A DNA stretch of 54,969 bases from Candidatus Omnitrophota bacterium (lineage in GTDB: Bacteria; Omnitrophota; Gorgyraeia; Duberdicusellales; 4484-171), in contig JAQUWY010000003.1 in assembly GCA_028692655.1 (NCBI GenBank), positions 1-54,969 on the forward strand, written 5' to 3'. A program made the position numbers and the translations under genes. Positions 25,601-32,574 of this stretch are shown here, piece by piece (the stretch's first letter is position 1; each line of letters opens with the position of its first letter). The notes beneath the pieces are model-generated. The model did not search any database and was not told the origin of the DNA. It saw nothing but the letters and a program-made list of their open reading frames with translations.

Positions 25601-25831
25601 TATCCTCTTTAAAAGCTCCAGTATCCTCTCTTTCATCTCAACCGTAGCTTTGTTGGTAAATGTTATCGCTAAAATACTCCTTAAGGGTATGTCATCCGGG
25701 GAAAGCGCGGGGTTTATGAGCAGTTTAAGGTATCTTTTGGCTAAAGCGTAAGTTTTACCGGAACCGGCAGAAGCCTCAACAACAACAACCTGGGGAGAAA
25801 GGAGATCAGCATAATCTTCGTTTTGGTTCAT
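22685..25831 (-). CDS. addA: AddA-like UvrD/Rep-family helicase-nuclease subunit
   Basis: About 1,048 residues. Motifs run in order: ASAGSGKTYALAKR (Walker A, near 20), ITFTNKATVEMKERIL, LIDEFQDTSVLQWRNL (Walker B), GDKKQAIYRFRGGEARLFDEV, RRLDQNWRSKKAIVDFNN, ILTVHKAKGLEFPVVILP and NNMYVALTRAQHEMYIY. A C-terminal nuclease has IDRLIVKDKEAWVIDYKSS. I start at ATG 25831; the frame also has a TTG one codon earlier. The gene begins 75 bases after the PilZ gene and overlaps addB by four bases. Confidence 0.93.
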   Translation of the reverse strand: MNQNEDYADLLSPQVVVVEASAGSGKTYALAKRYLKLLINPALSPDDIPLRSILAITFTNKATVEMKERILELLKRISLEAYKDNQQQEDLLRELGVDKALARDKASRIIKEFIHHYSFFQVQTIDSFINFLLLGSALNIGRSSNFKIQRDYNRQLSYCLDLAIEEAVASKEVFDFLEEFLEHYLFVENRNGWFPKEDILTFMHSLFQLSNKYGRTLRTFKGSGSDVIKLKKHIHSLLSKLSGKIPEGFNSSAKKSILSFLEKSRDIFDISSLPAVLQKETPLMNKGKVSTQEFNLAWEKIRLSLLELIELDAVVAYNPYIKLFGRLSLFFQEISRKEDVLFLEELNRRARALFDEDGLSVAELYYQFSTRFKHYLIDEFQDTSVLQWRNLQAMVEDALACGGTLFYVGDKKQAIYRFRGGEARLFDEVKNRLSNFNVTLRRLDQNWRSKKAIVDFNNQVFSQENLSSFISACGISSELGEDPDFDKQVGSIFGGAHQKVRPGYEGGYVYLEKIKEKNQGERNEIIFPKIIDLLKDLRSRGFGYEDIAILVRDNSDVELLSSLLLGEGIPVESEKTLNVTENLLIKNIVSFLSFLHSPIDNLSFAGFILGDIFSAASGISNREASDFIFSVRSEGPFSSDRSLYRIFRQRYPEIWDRYFDEFFKSVGFVSAYELVTGIYQRFEVFKNFSGQQAFFMKFLELIKVKEDDYSGLGDFLEYLKDALSDDLYVNASHSASVRILTVHKAKGLEFPVVILPLLRMEINPETAGKGTSSYVVEEGKDSIGLVRITKMHRKYSSRLNNIYTDAYKKACIDELNNMYVALTRAQHEMYIYIPARSASANNKAAWLMPEGVSEKGQRASFCKPVEASPQKYFPASQPEYKNWLTALRDEFGSIQEIVNRERILEGNNIHNVLSRVINCAKADAAGMINEGLKLAAAKSFSFDIEKYRIKAEQVIANPGLKDIFYVNQGQVFCEKEVINRFGELKRIDRLIVKDKEAWVIDYKSSYGDIENYRGQIREYIDIIGDIFPGKRVRGFLLFLDDMNIQEVK

Positions 25832-25905
25832 CAATTATAGCGGGTTTATCAACTCTTTAAGAGTAAAATATATGCCTTTTAGAGAAGAATTAAAGACAGC
25901 GGTAT

Positions 25906-26256
25906 CTATTTAGAGAATCTCTCTTGTAACTTCTTAAGATAATACCCGGCGAACTTATCCTGTTTGCCCTCTTCGATATCGATTATTTCTCCGCCGCAAA
26001 AATATCCCTGCTCGGTGTTAATGAATTCCGACCAGACAACAACTATCTTTATTTTAAAAGAATCAAGCTCTTCGGAAATAAAATAATCTATTTCCAAAAC
26101 CTGCCCCCGCTCCCACTGGGCTTGGGAAGAAAAGCATATCCCCATAAGAGTGACATCACGGGTTTTTCCCTTATAGGCACGATTTGGCCCATCAACCGGC
26201 TTAATCTCAAGAAAATCGCCGACATTTAAACGTATGAGTTTTCTATTGTTTTCCAT
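25906..26256 (-). CDS. PilZ-domain protein (probable cyclic-di-GMP binder)
   Basis: With the ATG at 26256 the product is about 116 residues: MENNRKLIRLNVGDFLEIK, then KTRDVTLMGICFSS, which fits the RxxxR and (D/N)xSxxG pattern of PilZ with Thr in place of Ser, followed by a beta-barrel-like region. The upstream TTG at 26283 would add nine residues but lies across a promoter-like TATAAT. No Shine-Dalgarno is present, and the -10 sits seven bases before the ATG, so the mRNA may be leaderless. Cyclic-di-GMP binding is inferred from the family. Confidence 0.75.
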   Translation of the reverse strand: MENNRKLIRLNVGDFLEIKPVDGPNRAYKGKTRDVTLMGICFSSQAQWERGQVLEIDYFISEELDSFKIKIVVVWSEFINTEQGYFCGGEIIDIEEGKQDKFAGYYLKKLQERFSK

Positions 26257-26263
26257 TAGAGTT

Positions 26264-26292
26264 ATTATACCAAAAAAATACAAATAAAGAAG
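26264..26292 (-). promoter_or_regulatory. Predicted promoter giving a leaderless PilZ transcript
   Basis: TATAAT on the minus strand (26264-26269) is exactly seven bases from the ATG, the normal distance to a transcription start. The -35 region (about 26286-26292, TTCTTT) is weak. Confidence 0.4.
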
Positions 26293-26679
26293 ATGAATTA
26301 GCTGTTATCGGGCCAACCAAAGCCCGTTGGCTCCTACATATTTACCGAATATATTTTGTCTATCTGCCAAACAAAGGGTTACAAAATAACACTCGTTCTC
26401 GGTGCTGGCAAGCCCCTCATTTCACATTTCAAGGGCTGACCCCGTTGTTTGATGCGTTTGAACCACGATATGTATTGACCTAATTCTTTATATTGTACGG
26501 GCGAAACCATGTTTTCGCCCGTATTAATACCATTTTTATTATCGCAGGTAATTTAGGCATTAATTTAATTTGTTTATTATTATTTTATTGGTCTAACACA
26601 AAAATCACCTGCCTGACGAAGCCGCGAGGCGAGCGAGAGCTGGCCCCGTTGTTTTCGGTGATTTATCAGTTTATCAGCC
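26293..26679. other. Gene-free stretch with two inverted repeats
   Basis: No gene supported. A strong 11-bp hairpin lies at 26496-26523 (TACGGGCGAAA / TTTCGCCCGTA, six-base loop). AAATCACC (26602-26609) and GGTGATTT (26657-26664) can pair around a GC-rich segment. CTGACCCCGTTGTTT near 26435 recurs as CTGGCCCCGTTGTTT near 26639. An open frame on the plus strand covers part of this region but has no coding features. Confidence 0.5.
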
Positions 26680-27345
26680 TTAGGCTTTATACCTGGCTTT
26701 CTTTGCCCTTTTAAAAACAGCTTTTCTGGTTTCAATTTCAAGGTCAATTTTTTTGTCAAAAGCAATTTGTGATATATCCATAATCATAGCGGTAAGTAAT
26801 TCTTTCGAAGGCTTTTTTTTCTTTAACTTGTTTATCTTTCCGTTTAAATCAAGCAGTAATTTTTTATAGCTGCGGCGCGAATTATGACTCTGGGAATGGG
26901 CGCATTCTTTTAAAAAAATATTAGCCAGCAACAAAGACGGTGCTGTAGCAGGCAGGCGGTCACTGATTAGCTTTCTTTTTTTCTGCTTAGCTTTATCTTT
27001 TATCCAGTGTTTTAACACATCATTTTTTGTCTTAAGTTTTTTTGAAGAGAAAACATGCGGGTGGCGGGTAATCAGCTTATCGTTAGTTTTTTTAAATATG
27101 TCTTTAAGGTTAAACTCCCCTTTTTGTTTAAACATCTCGGCAATCGTCATTAAAATAAGAAAGATATCTCCTAATTCTTCTCTGGCAGAAGAAGAATCAT
27201 TACAGTCTATGGCGTCAATAAGTTCATAGACTTCCTCCAGCAGATACTTCTTCATATCGGATATCTTCTGCGCCCTGTCCCAGGGACACCCTCCGGGGGC
27301 ACGCAGAGTCCTGATTGTCTCAAGCAGGCTTTTAAAGTCTTTCAT
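26680..27345 (-). CDS. mazG: MazG family nucleoside triphosphate pyrophosphohydrolase
   Basis: MazG hydrolyses (d)NTPs to monophosphates and helps clean the nucleotide pool. Residues about 17-30 are APGGCPWDRAQ, then YLLEEVYELIDAID near 35 and REELGDIFLILMTIAEMF near 55, the metal-binding ExxE...ExxD pattern. The 221-residue chain keeps one clear MazG domain plus a lysine-rich C-terminal region (about 125-221) where a second domain would be in the Escherichia coli protein. It overlaps the nitroreductase stop by four bases. Confidence 0.92.
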   Translation of the reverse strand: MKDFKSLLETIRTLRAPGGCPWDRAQKISDMKKYLLEEVYELIDAIDCNDSSSAREELGDIFLILMTIAEMFKQKGEFNLKDIFKKTNDKLITRHPHVFSSKKLKTKNDVLKHWIKDKAKQKKRKLISDRLPATAPSLLLANIFLKECAHSQSHNSRRSYKKLLLDLNGKINKLKKKKPSKELLTAMIMDISQIAFDKKIDLEIETRKAVFKRAKKARYKA

Positions 27346-27926
27346 TTCATTTTATTAAGGTACAGGATGTTTTTTAAAGGGCGTTTGGGAACATGCAGGC
27401 GGCCTTTAGCATCCAGCCAATACTTAATCTTCTTTGAGCCAGTTTCAAGTTTTGGATTCTCCGCCGGATAACCGCAGGCAATAATAGAATCTATCTGGTA
27501 ATTCTTAGGAATTTTTAATATCTTGATTAAAGCTTCTTTATCAAGGCTGGCAATCCAGCAAGCGCCTATGCCTTGGCTCAAAAGAGAAAGAATAATGTTT
27601 TCGGCGGACGCACCGATGTCGCGAGAGTCCGGCTGTTTTGTTTTTGCTTTATTTATGAGGATAAATATATAAGCCACGGGCTTTTTGCCTTCAGGAGGCA
27701 TTCTTCTCGGGTATAAATATCCTGCCCAGCGGGTAAAGGAGAAAATTTTTTCGCACAATTGCGGTTTGTTTACCGCAAGATATTCTAAAAACTGCAGATT
27801 TGCCGCCGAAGGCGCCAGCCTGCCGGCGTTAACCGCTTTTTTAATTATACCGAGAGGAATCTTCTTCTGTTTAAAAAGCCTGATTGAACGGCGGCTGATT
27901 ATTAAATTATGTAATTGATGCTTCAT
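27342..27926 (-). CDS. Nitroreductase family FMN protein
   Basis: A 194-residue protein from ATG 27926 (the frame extends to a TTG at 27962, with no good ribosome site at either). It starts with LHNLIISRRSIRLFKQKKIP, then APSAANLQFLEYL, and has NIILSLLSQGIGACWIASLDKE and IIACGYPAENP, the FMN-contacting pattern of nitroreductases. The length is typical. Substrates in this family range from quinones and flavins to iodotyrosine and cannot be told here. Translation is coupled to mazG. Confidence 0.8.
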   Translation of the reverse strand: MKHQLHNLIISRRSIRLFKQKKIPLGIIKKAVNAGRLAPSAANLQFLEYLAVNKPQLCEKIFSFTRWAGYLYPRRMPPEGKKPVAYIFILINKAKTKQPDSRDIGASAENIILSLLSQGIGACWIASLDKEALIKILKIPKNYQIDSIIACGYPAENPKLETGSKKIKYWLDAKGRLHVPKRPLKNILYLNKMK

Positions 27927-28024
27927 ATACACAAACAGCTGCAAGCTGTCAGAAACAGGCAAAGGCTAAGGTAAAGATTAAAAAATTCAACCCACGGACC
28001 AAACCAGTTGAAAAACCCCAAATT

Positions 28025-28083
28025 CAAATACTACCAAATCCCAATTTTGGATTTGGAAATTGGGATTTATTTGGTAGTATTTG
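28025..28083 (-). terminator. Large hairpin downstream of ribD, possible terminator
   Basis: CAAATACTACCAAAT...CCCAATTT (28025-28046) pairs almost fully with 28057-28083, with a five-base bulge and a loop of about ten bases. On the minus strand the hairpin is followed by a GGGGTTTTT stretch. It falls between ribD and the nitroreductase gene. It could equally be a repeat-derived structure. Confidence 0.4.
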
Positions 28084-28094
28084 GATTTTGCCTA

Positions 28095-28180
28095 ACCAAT
28101 CTATTTCCATATATTTCTACCGTATTTCCGCTAAAAGAATGTTTTAGGATTTTTCTCAACCTTAACCTGCACCTATATAT
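28095..28180. repeat. Short diverged copy of the 10-bp-period repeat
   Basis: TATTTCCATATATTTCTACCGTATTTCCGC followed after some bases by GGATTTTTCTC and CTCAACCTTAACCTGCACC parallels the 200-260 and 405-440 parts of the left-end repeat. The repeat runs nearly to the ribD stop at 28188. Confidence 0.5.
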
Positions 28181-28187
28181 TTATTCG

Positions 28188-29270
28188 TCAATACTGCGGA
28201 TATCCGTAAACCAGGATATCTTGTTTTATTTTTTCTATCTCGATATCTTTTAAAACCGGCGCTTTATTGAGCGAAGCCTGGCCCTTTGCGCCGATTGAAC
28301 CAAGCGCAGTGCTTCCTCCGATTATTTTCGGAGCAATAAAAAAGTAAGCTTTATCAATCAGCTTAGCGTCAAAAAAATTACCAAGAGTTTTTGAACCGCC
28401 CTCAACGAAAATTGACATTATTCCTAGGCCATAAAGCGATTTTAAAACTTTTTTAAGCGGAATTGTGCCGGTTTTATCTCTTTTAATACTTAAAACTGTT
28501 ATTGAATCAGAAAGTTTCTTTAGTTTACATTTATCGGCTGAGGCAGTGACAATGATTGTTTTTTCTGGGTTATGCTTTAAGATATAAGTTTTCTGATTAA
28601 TCTTTAAATTAGGGTCAATCACCACTCTAAATGGCACCCTTTTTAAGCCGGCTAAGCAAGGATTATCTTCTAAAACAGTGTTGACGCCGACTAAAATCGC
28701 ATCATATTTGTCCCGCAGGGCCCTTGAGGCATAGCGGGAACCGCTGTTAGTTATCCATTTAGACTGGCCGGTTGAAGTAGCGATTTTTCCATCCAGGCTT
28801 TGAGCAGTTTTAGCAACCACAAAGGGAAGGGCTTTTCTCATATTTTTAAAAAATACTTCATTAAGCTTACGCGCCTCTTGAGAAAGTACGCCTACTGTGA
28901 CTTTGACTCCGGCTTTTTTTAATCGTGTTACGGACCTGCCGTTTACCTGCGGGTTAGGGTCAAGTGTTGCAATAACTACTCTTTTGATTTTTTGCTTTAT
29001 AACCTCGTCAACGCAAGGCGGGGTCTTGCCGAAATGACAGCAGGGCTCTAAATTGATATAGAGAGTAGAGCCTTTAATATTTTTATCACGGGCATTTTTT
29101 ATGGCTTTAATTTCAGCGTGATTGCCGCCGCAAGCTTTATGATAGCCGCTTGCAATTACTTTGCCGTTTTTAACAATTACCGCCCCCACTAAAGGGTTGG
29201 GAGAAGTAAAACCTTCGGCTTTTTTGGCTAACTTTAAAGCTTCTCTGAGATAATAATCATCTCTTTTCAT
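28188..29270 (-). CDS. ribD: Bifunctional riboflavin deaminase/reductase
   Basis: RibD deaminates and then reduces the pyrimidine intermediate of riboflavin synthesis. The deaminase zinc site is His51-Ala-Glu53 and Cys77, Cys86 in EPCCHFGKTPPC. The reductase domain starts near residue 150 (PFVVAKTAQSLDGKIATSTGQSKWIT) and has VEGGSKTLGNFF near 298. Length 360 is standard. It follows the PHP gene by ten bases and closes a riboflavin cluster with ribBA and ribH. No riboflavin synthase gene is present in the cluster. Confidence 0.96.
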   Translation of the reverse strand: MKRDDYYLREALKLAKKAEGFTSPNPLVGAVIVKNGKVIASGYHKACGGNHAEIKAIKNARDKNIKGSTLYINLEPCCHFGKTPPCVDEVIKQKIKRVVIATLDPNPQVNGRSVTRLKKAGVKVTVGVLSQEARKLNEVFFKNMRKALPFVVAKTAQSLDGKIATSTGQSKWITNSGSRYASRALRDKYDAILVGVNTVLEDNPCLAGLKRVPFRVVIDPNLKINQKTYILKHNPEKTIIVTASADKCKLKKLSDSITVLSIKRDKTGTIPLKKVLKSLYGLGIMSIFVEGGSKTLGNFFDAKLIDKAYFFIAPKIIGGSTALGSIGAKGQASLNKAPVLKDIEIEKIKQDILVYGYPQY

Positions 29271-29280
29271 TAGAAAATTA

Positions 29281-30120
29281 TTATTTTTTATTTTTTAGGC
29301 GGCCTTTCATTGCCTGAACCCACTCATACGGCACGGTGACTTTGCCGATTTGGGTGAATTCTTTGTAACTTCCATGAGCATCGGAACCGCCGCTTTTCAA
29401 GAGGTTATGCTTTGAAGCCATCTGCGTGTATAAGAATTTTTTTACCGGTGACATGCTTGAATAATTTATTTCAAGGCCATCAAGGCCAAAATTAATAAAC
29501 TCCCTGACCCAAGCCTGGTTTGATATCATATGAGGATGCGCCAAAAAACTTAAACCGCCGCTTTTTTTGATAACTTCAATGGCATCTTTAACAGAATATT
29601 TGAAACCGGCTACATATGCCGGCTTGCCGGGAGTAAGATACTTTTTAAATGCTTCCCAGAGATTAGAAACCTTGCCTTTACCCAAAAGATAAAGTCCCAA
29701 GTGCAGCCTGGTAGGCATAGCCGCTCCTATTGCCTCAAGCAGCTCTTCGATGTCAACCTCTACGCCAATAGCATTTAAAGCCTTGGCCATATCCAAAATT
29801 CTTTGCTTACGCAAGCCCCTCATACTGTCTAATTGCTCATTTAGATATTCACTTTCTGAATCCACAAAATATCCCAAGACATGGATCTCGATACCCTGAT
29901 GTTGAGCGCTTAATTCTAATCCTTCTATCAATTCAATTCCGTAACGCCGGCTACAATCCCTGGCCAGAGGAATCCCGGAAACAGTATCGTGATCAGTGAT
30001 GGCAATGCAGTGAAGATTTTTTTCTTTAGCCTGCTTGAATATACTCTCTATATCAGCATCGCTGTCGGAAAAAATAGAATGTATATGCAAATCACAAAGC
30101 TGCCGGGCACTTTCGCTCAT
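29281..30120 (-). CDS. PHP-domain phosphoesterase (TrpH/YciV-like)
   Basis: The 279 residues carry the PHP metal motifs: DLHIHSIFSDSD near 11, ITDHDTVSG near 40, GLELSAQHQGIEIHVLGY near 67, FLAHPHM near 195 and GGSDAHGSYKE near 250. Known members of this type include a 3',5'-nucleotide phosphatase and the Escherichia coli RNase AM, which trims RNA 5' ends. It overlaps the nusB stop by four bases, so it belongs to the riboflavin-nusB operon. Confidence 0.88.
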   Translation of the reverse strand: MSESARQLCDLHIHSIFSDSDADIESIFKQAKEKNLHCIAITDHDTVSGIPLARDCSRRYGIELIEGLELSAQHQGIEIHVLGYFVDSESEYLNEQLDSMRGLRKQRILDMAKALNAIGVEVDIEELLEAIGAAMPTRLHLGLYLLGKGKVSNLWEAFKKYLTPGKPAYVAGFKYSVKDAIEVIKKSGGLSFLAHPHMISNQAWVREFINFGLDGLEINYSSMSPVKKFLYTQMASKHNLLKSGGSDAHGSYKEFTQIGKVTVPYEWVQAMKGRLKNKK

Positions 30121-30533
30121 TTATCTTTTTTACCTTCCGTTTTATAAATCTTATCGAGTACGCCGTTAACAAAACGGGGCGAGTCTATGTCTCCAAACCT
30201 TTTAGCTAACTCTATGGCTTCATTGATGGAAACCTTGGGGGGTATATCATTCATAAAAAGAAGCTCAAAACAGGCAATACGAAGAATATTGCGGTCTATA
30301 ACCGCCATTCTTTCGATTCCCCAATTTTTAACATTCTTTTTGATTAAGGCGTTGACTTCTTCCGCGTTGCTGCAGGCGCCTTGGGAAAGCAAAGCGGCGA
30401 AATCTATTACTTCCTGTTTTTGAGGAAAATTCTGCAGATAATCATCCAGGGCCTTTGAACAATCAACTTTAGACAGTTCGACTTGATAAAGGACGCAAAG
30501 AGCGACTTCCCTAGCTTTTGAGCGCAATCTCAT
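30117..30533 (-). CDS. nusB: Transcription antitermination factor NusB
   Basis: NusB binds NusE/S10 and boxA RNA during rRNA transcription. The 138-residue protein is recognised from AREVALCVLYQVELS at the start, ERMAVIDRNILRIACFELLF near 85, PPKVSINEAIELAKRFGDIDSPRFVNGVLDKIYK at the end. Linkage of ribH and nusB is widespread in bacteria. No strong ribosome site is visible before the ATG at 30533. Confidence 0.95.
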   Translation of the reverse strand: MRLRSKAREVALCVLYQVELSKVDCSKALDDYLQNFPQKQEVIDFAALLSQGACSNAEEVNALIKKNVKNWGIERMAVIDRNILRIACFELLFMNDIPPKVSINEAIELAKRFGDIDSPRFVNGVLDKIYKTEGKKDK

Positions 30534-30597
30534 TATAAAATTACTTTGATGAACAATTAGTCAGGATTAAATGCCGATTCAAATTCTCCGCTAAACT

Positions 30598-31056
30598 TTA
30601 TAATTGGGAATAAACACTAGCCATCTCCAAAGCCGCCAGGGCAGCATCCCTGCCTTTATTTCCCTGTTTATTTCCGGCTCTCTCAATAGCCTGTTCCATA
30701 GTATCAGAAGTAATTATTCCAAAAATAACAGGAATTTTTTTATCCTGAGAAACACGAGCGATTCCTTTGACAGCTTCAGAAGCAATATATTCAAAATGCG
30801 GCGTATCTCCTCTTATAACCGCTCCCAGGGTAATTACCGCATCAAGCCTTTTGGTATCAAGCTTGTTAAGGGCCTGGGGTATTTCAAATGCCCCGGGAGT
30901 CCAGACAACGGAAATATCAGATTCTGAGACAGCAGCCTTCTTTAAAGTATCCAGGCAGCCGCTTAATAATTGCCCGCTTATAAATTCATTGAATCGTGAA
31001 ATAACAATGGCTATTTTTTTCCCTTTACCGGAAAAGTTTCCTCTTACTTCTTTCAT
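30598..31056 (-). CDS. ribH: 6,7-dimethyl-8-ribityllumazine synthase
   Basis: RibH condenses the RibD/phosphatase product with dihydroxybutanone phosphate. Landmarks in the 152 residues are VVWTPGAFEIPQAL near 50, LGAVIRGDTPHFEYIASEAVKGI near 77 with the catalytic His, and PVIFGIITSDTMEQAIERAG near 107. AGGAGG lies seven bases before the ATG. An inverted repeat fills the gap to ribBA upstream. Confidence 0.97.
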   Translation of the reverse strand: MKEVRGNFSGKGKKIAIVISRFNEFISGQLLSGCLDTLKKAAVSESDISVVWTPGAFEIPQALNKLDTKRLDAVITLGAVIRGDTPHFEYIASEAVKGIARVSQDKKIPVIFGIITSDTMEQAIERAGNKQGNKGRDAALAALEMASVYSQL

Positions 31057-31073
31057 ATTTGCCTCCTTCTTTT

Positions 31074-31156
31074 ACGCAGATGATCACAGACAAAAATCGC
31101 AAATGATCACTAATGTTATCTGAGATCATCTGTCTATAATCTGCGATTATCTGCGT
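31074..31156. repeat. Imperfect inverted repeat with ATCTGCG decamers
   Basis: ACGCAGATGATCACAGA at the left edge pairs imperfectly with ATAATCTGCG/ATTATCTGCGT units at the right edge. The right end touches the ribBA stop codon at 31157. It lies inside the ribBA-ribH spacer and would fold in the mRNA. Confidence 0.6.
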
Positions 31157-32344
31157 CTAAAGCATGTGATCCATTTTTTTCTTTTTTGTCTCCAGGTAAC
31201 GCGTATTTTCACTGCAAAAATTACCTGTCATAGGCACTCTTTCTACAATTTCTAAGCCATAGCCCTGGAGGCCGATAATTTTTTTGGGGTTATTGGTCAA
31301 TAATTTTATTTTCTTAACACCTAAATCTGTAAGTATCTGGGCTCCTATGCCGTAATCCCTTAGGTCAGCGGGAAAACCCAATATTTCATTGGCTTCAACG
31401 GTATCAACACCTTGCTCCTGAAGATGATAAGCTTTAATTTTATTCTTAAGCCCGATGCCTCTTCCTTCCTGGCGCATATACAGGACGACCCCTCCCTTAC
31501 TGCCCACTATCCTCAGGGCTTGGTGCAGTTGGTTGCCACAGTCACAGCGCCTCGAAGTAAATATATCACCGGTTAGACACTCTGAATGCACTCTGACAAA
31601 AACAGGTTCGTTGAAGTTTTTCTCGTTAACCAAAGCAATATGTTCAGTTCCGTCAATTAAAGACTCATACAAGAAAAGTTTGAACTTTCCGTACTCGGTA
31701 GGTAAATCAACTTTTTCAATAAACCTTATAAGCTTTTCCTTCCTCCGCCGGTATTCAATCAGCGAAGCAACAGTACCTATTTTTAAGTTATGTTTTTTGG
31801 AAAACTTAATAAGATCAGCCAGCCTGGCCATGGAGCCGTCTTCATTTATTATCTCACAAATTACTCCCGCCGGTTCCAGTCCCGCGAGCCTGGTCAAATC
31901 AACCGCGGCTTCGGTATGCCCGGCTCTGGTCAGGACCCCACCGTCTTTTGCCTCCAGAGGAAAAATGTGCCCAGGCTTTATTAAATCCTTGGCAGTACTT
32001 TGAGAATCAACCAATACCTCAATAGTCCTGGCCCGGTCAAAAGCAGAAATTCCGGTGGTAACGCCTCTGGCAGCATCAACCGAAACCCTCCAGGCTGTTT
32101 TGAATGGATCGGCAGAACTCTGGTGATACATAGGTTCAAGGCCCAGGTTCAGAATTTTTTCCCGCGTGAGGGGGACACAAACCAGGCCCCGGCCATGGCT
32201 AATCATAAAATTAATAAGGTCAGGCGTGATAAATTGAGCGGCAACGATTAAATCTCCTTCGTTTTCACGAGATTCATCGTCAACGATAATGACCGGACGG
32301 CCGGCTTTTATTTCAATAAGTATGTCTTGGATAGAACTAAACAT
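31157..32344 (-). CDS. ribBA: Bifunctional 3,4-dihydroxybutanone-phosphate synthase / GTP cyclohydrolase II
   Basis: The N-terminal half has DDESRENEGDLI near residue 22, SHGRGLVCVPLT and TTGISAFDRA (RibB). The C-terminal half has VRVHSECLTGDIFTSRRCDCGNQL, the zinc Cys set of RibA, and MRQEGRGIGLKNKI and LTNNPKKI. At 395 residues it is a complete fusion that makes both riboflavin precursors. TTGACA with 17-base spacing to TAAGTT lies upstream, and a TATAAT is six bases from the ATG. No FMN riboswitch sequence is seen. Confidence 0.97.
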   Translation of the reverse strand: MFSSIQDILIEIKAGRPVIIVDDESRENEGDLIVAAQFITPDLINFMISHGRGLVCVPLTREKILNLGLEPMYHQSSADPFKTAWRVSVDAARGVTTGISAFDRARTIEVLVDSQSTAKDLIKPGHIFPLEAKDGGVLTRAGHTEAAVDLTRLAGLEPAGVICEIINEDGSMARLADLIKFSKKHNLKIGTVASLIEYRRRKEKLIRFIEKVDLPTEYGKFKLFLYESLIDGTEHIALVNEKNFNEPVFVRVHSECLTGDIFTSRRCDCGNQLHQALRIVGSKGGVVLYMRQEGRGIGLKNKIKAYHLQEQGVDTVEANEILGFPADLRDYGIGAQILTDLGVKKIKLLTNNPKKIIGLQGYGLEIVERVPMTGNFCSENTRYLETKKKKMDHML

Positions 32345-32369
32345 AATACCATTATAAAATTAATAGAAT

Positions 32370-32398
32370 AACTTAACGCAACCAGGTATAATTGTCAA
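32370..32398 (-). promoter_or_regulatory. Predicted promoter of the riboflavin cluster
   Basis: TTGACA (32393-32398) and TAAGTT (32370-32375) are 17 bases apart on the minus strand. A second -10-like TATAAT is at 32351-32356, only six bases from the start codon. Confidence 0.4.
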
Positions 32399-32498
32399 GA
32401 TTTTTTGCCTTAGCCTGCTTAAAATTTTTCTTTTATAAAATAAATAATTCCGAAGGATAGCCGCGGATATATGAAAATAGCCTTGATAAGGATGCGGT

Positions 32499-32561
32499 AT
32501 TCCTGCCTCGCTAAATATGTGCTAAATTTTCTTCGCAAATTTAGCACAACTCAGCAGGAAT
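32499..32561 (-). terminator. Nested hairpin after rpsI, possible terminator
   Basis: An inner perfect 12-bp stem (32518-32529 with 32537-32548, seven-base loop) sits inside an outer ATTCCTGC/GCAGGAAT stem (32499-32506 with 32554-32561). It starts 14 bases after the rpsI stop. There is no clear U-run, so intrinsic termination is uncertain. Confidence 0.4.
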
Positions 32562-32574
32562 TAATTTGATCTTA

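Noticed and set aside
26493-26714. 73-residue plus-strand frame
   Set aside because: It covers the hairpin at 26496 and runs antisense into mazG, with no ribosome site and no recognisable protein pattern.
32345-32574. FMN riboswitch before ribBA
   Set aside because: None of the conserved RFN-element segments can be found on the minus strand; the structured part is a nested hairpin nearer rpsI.
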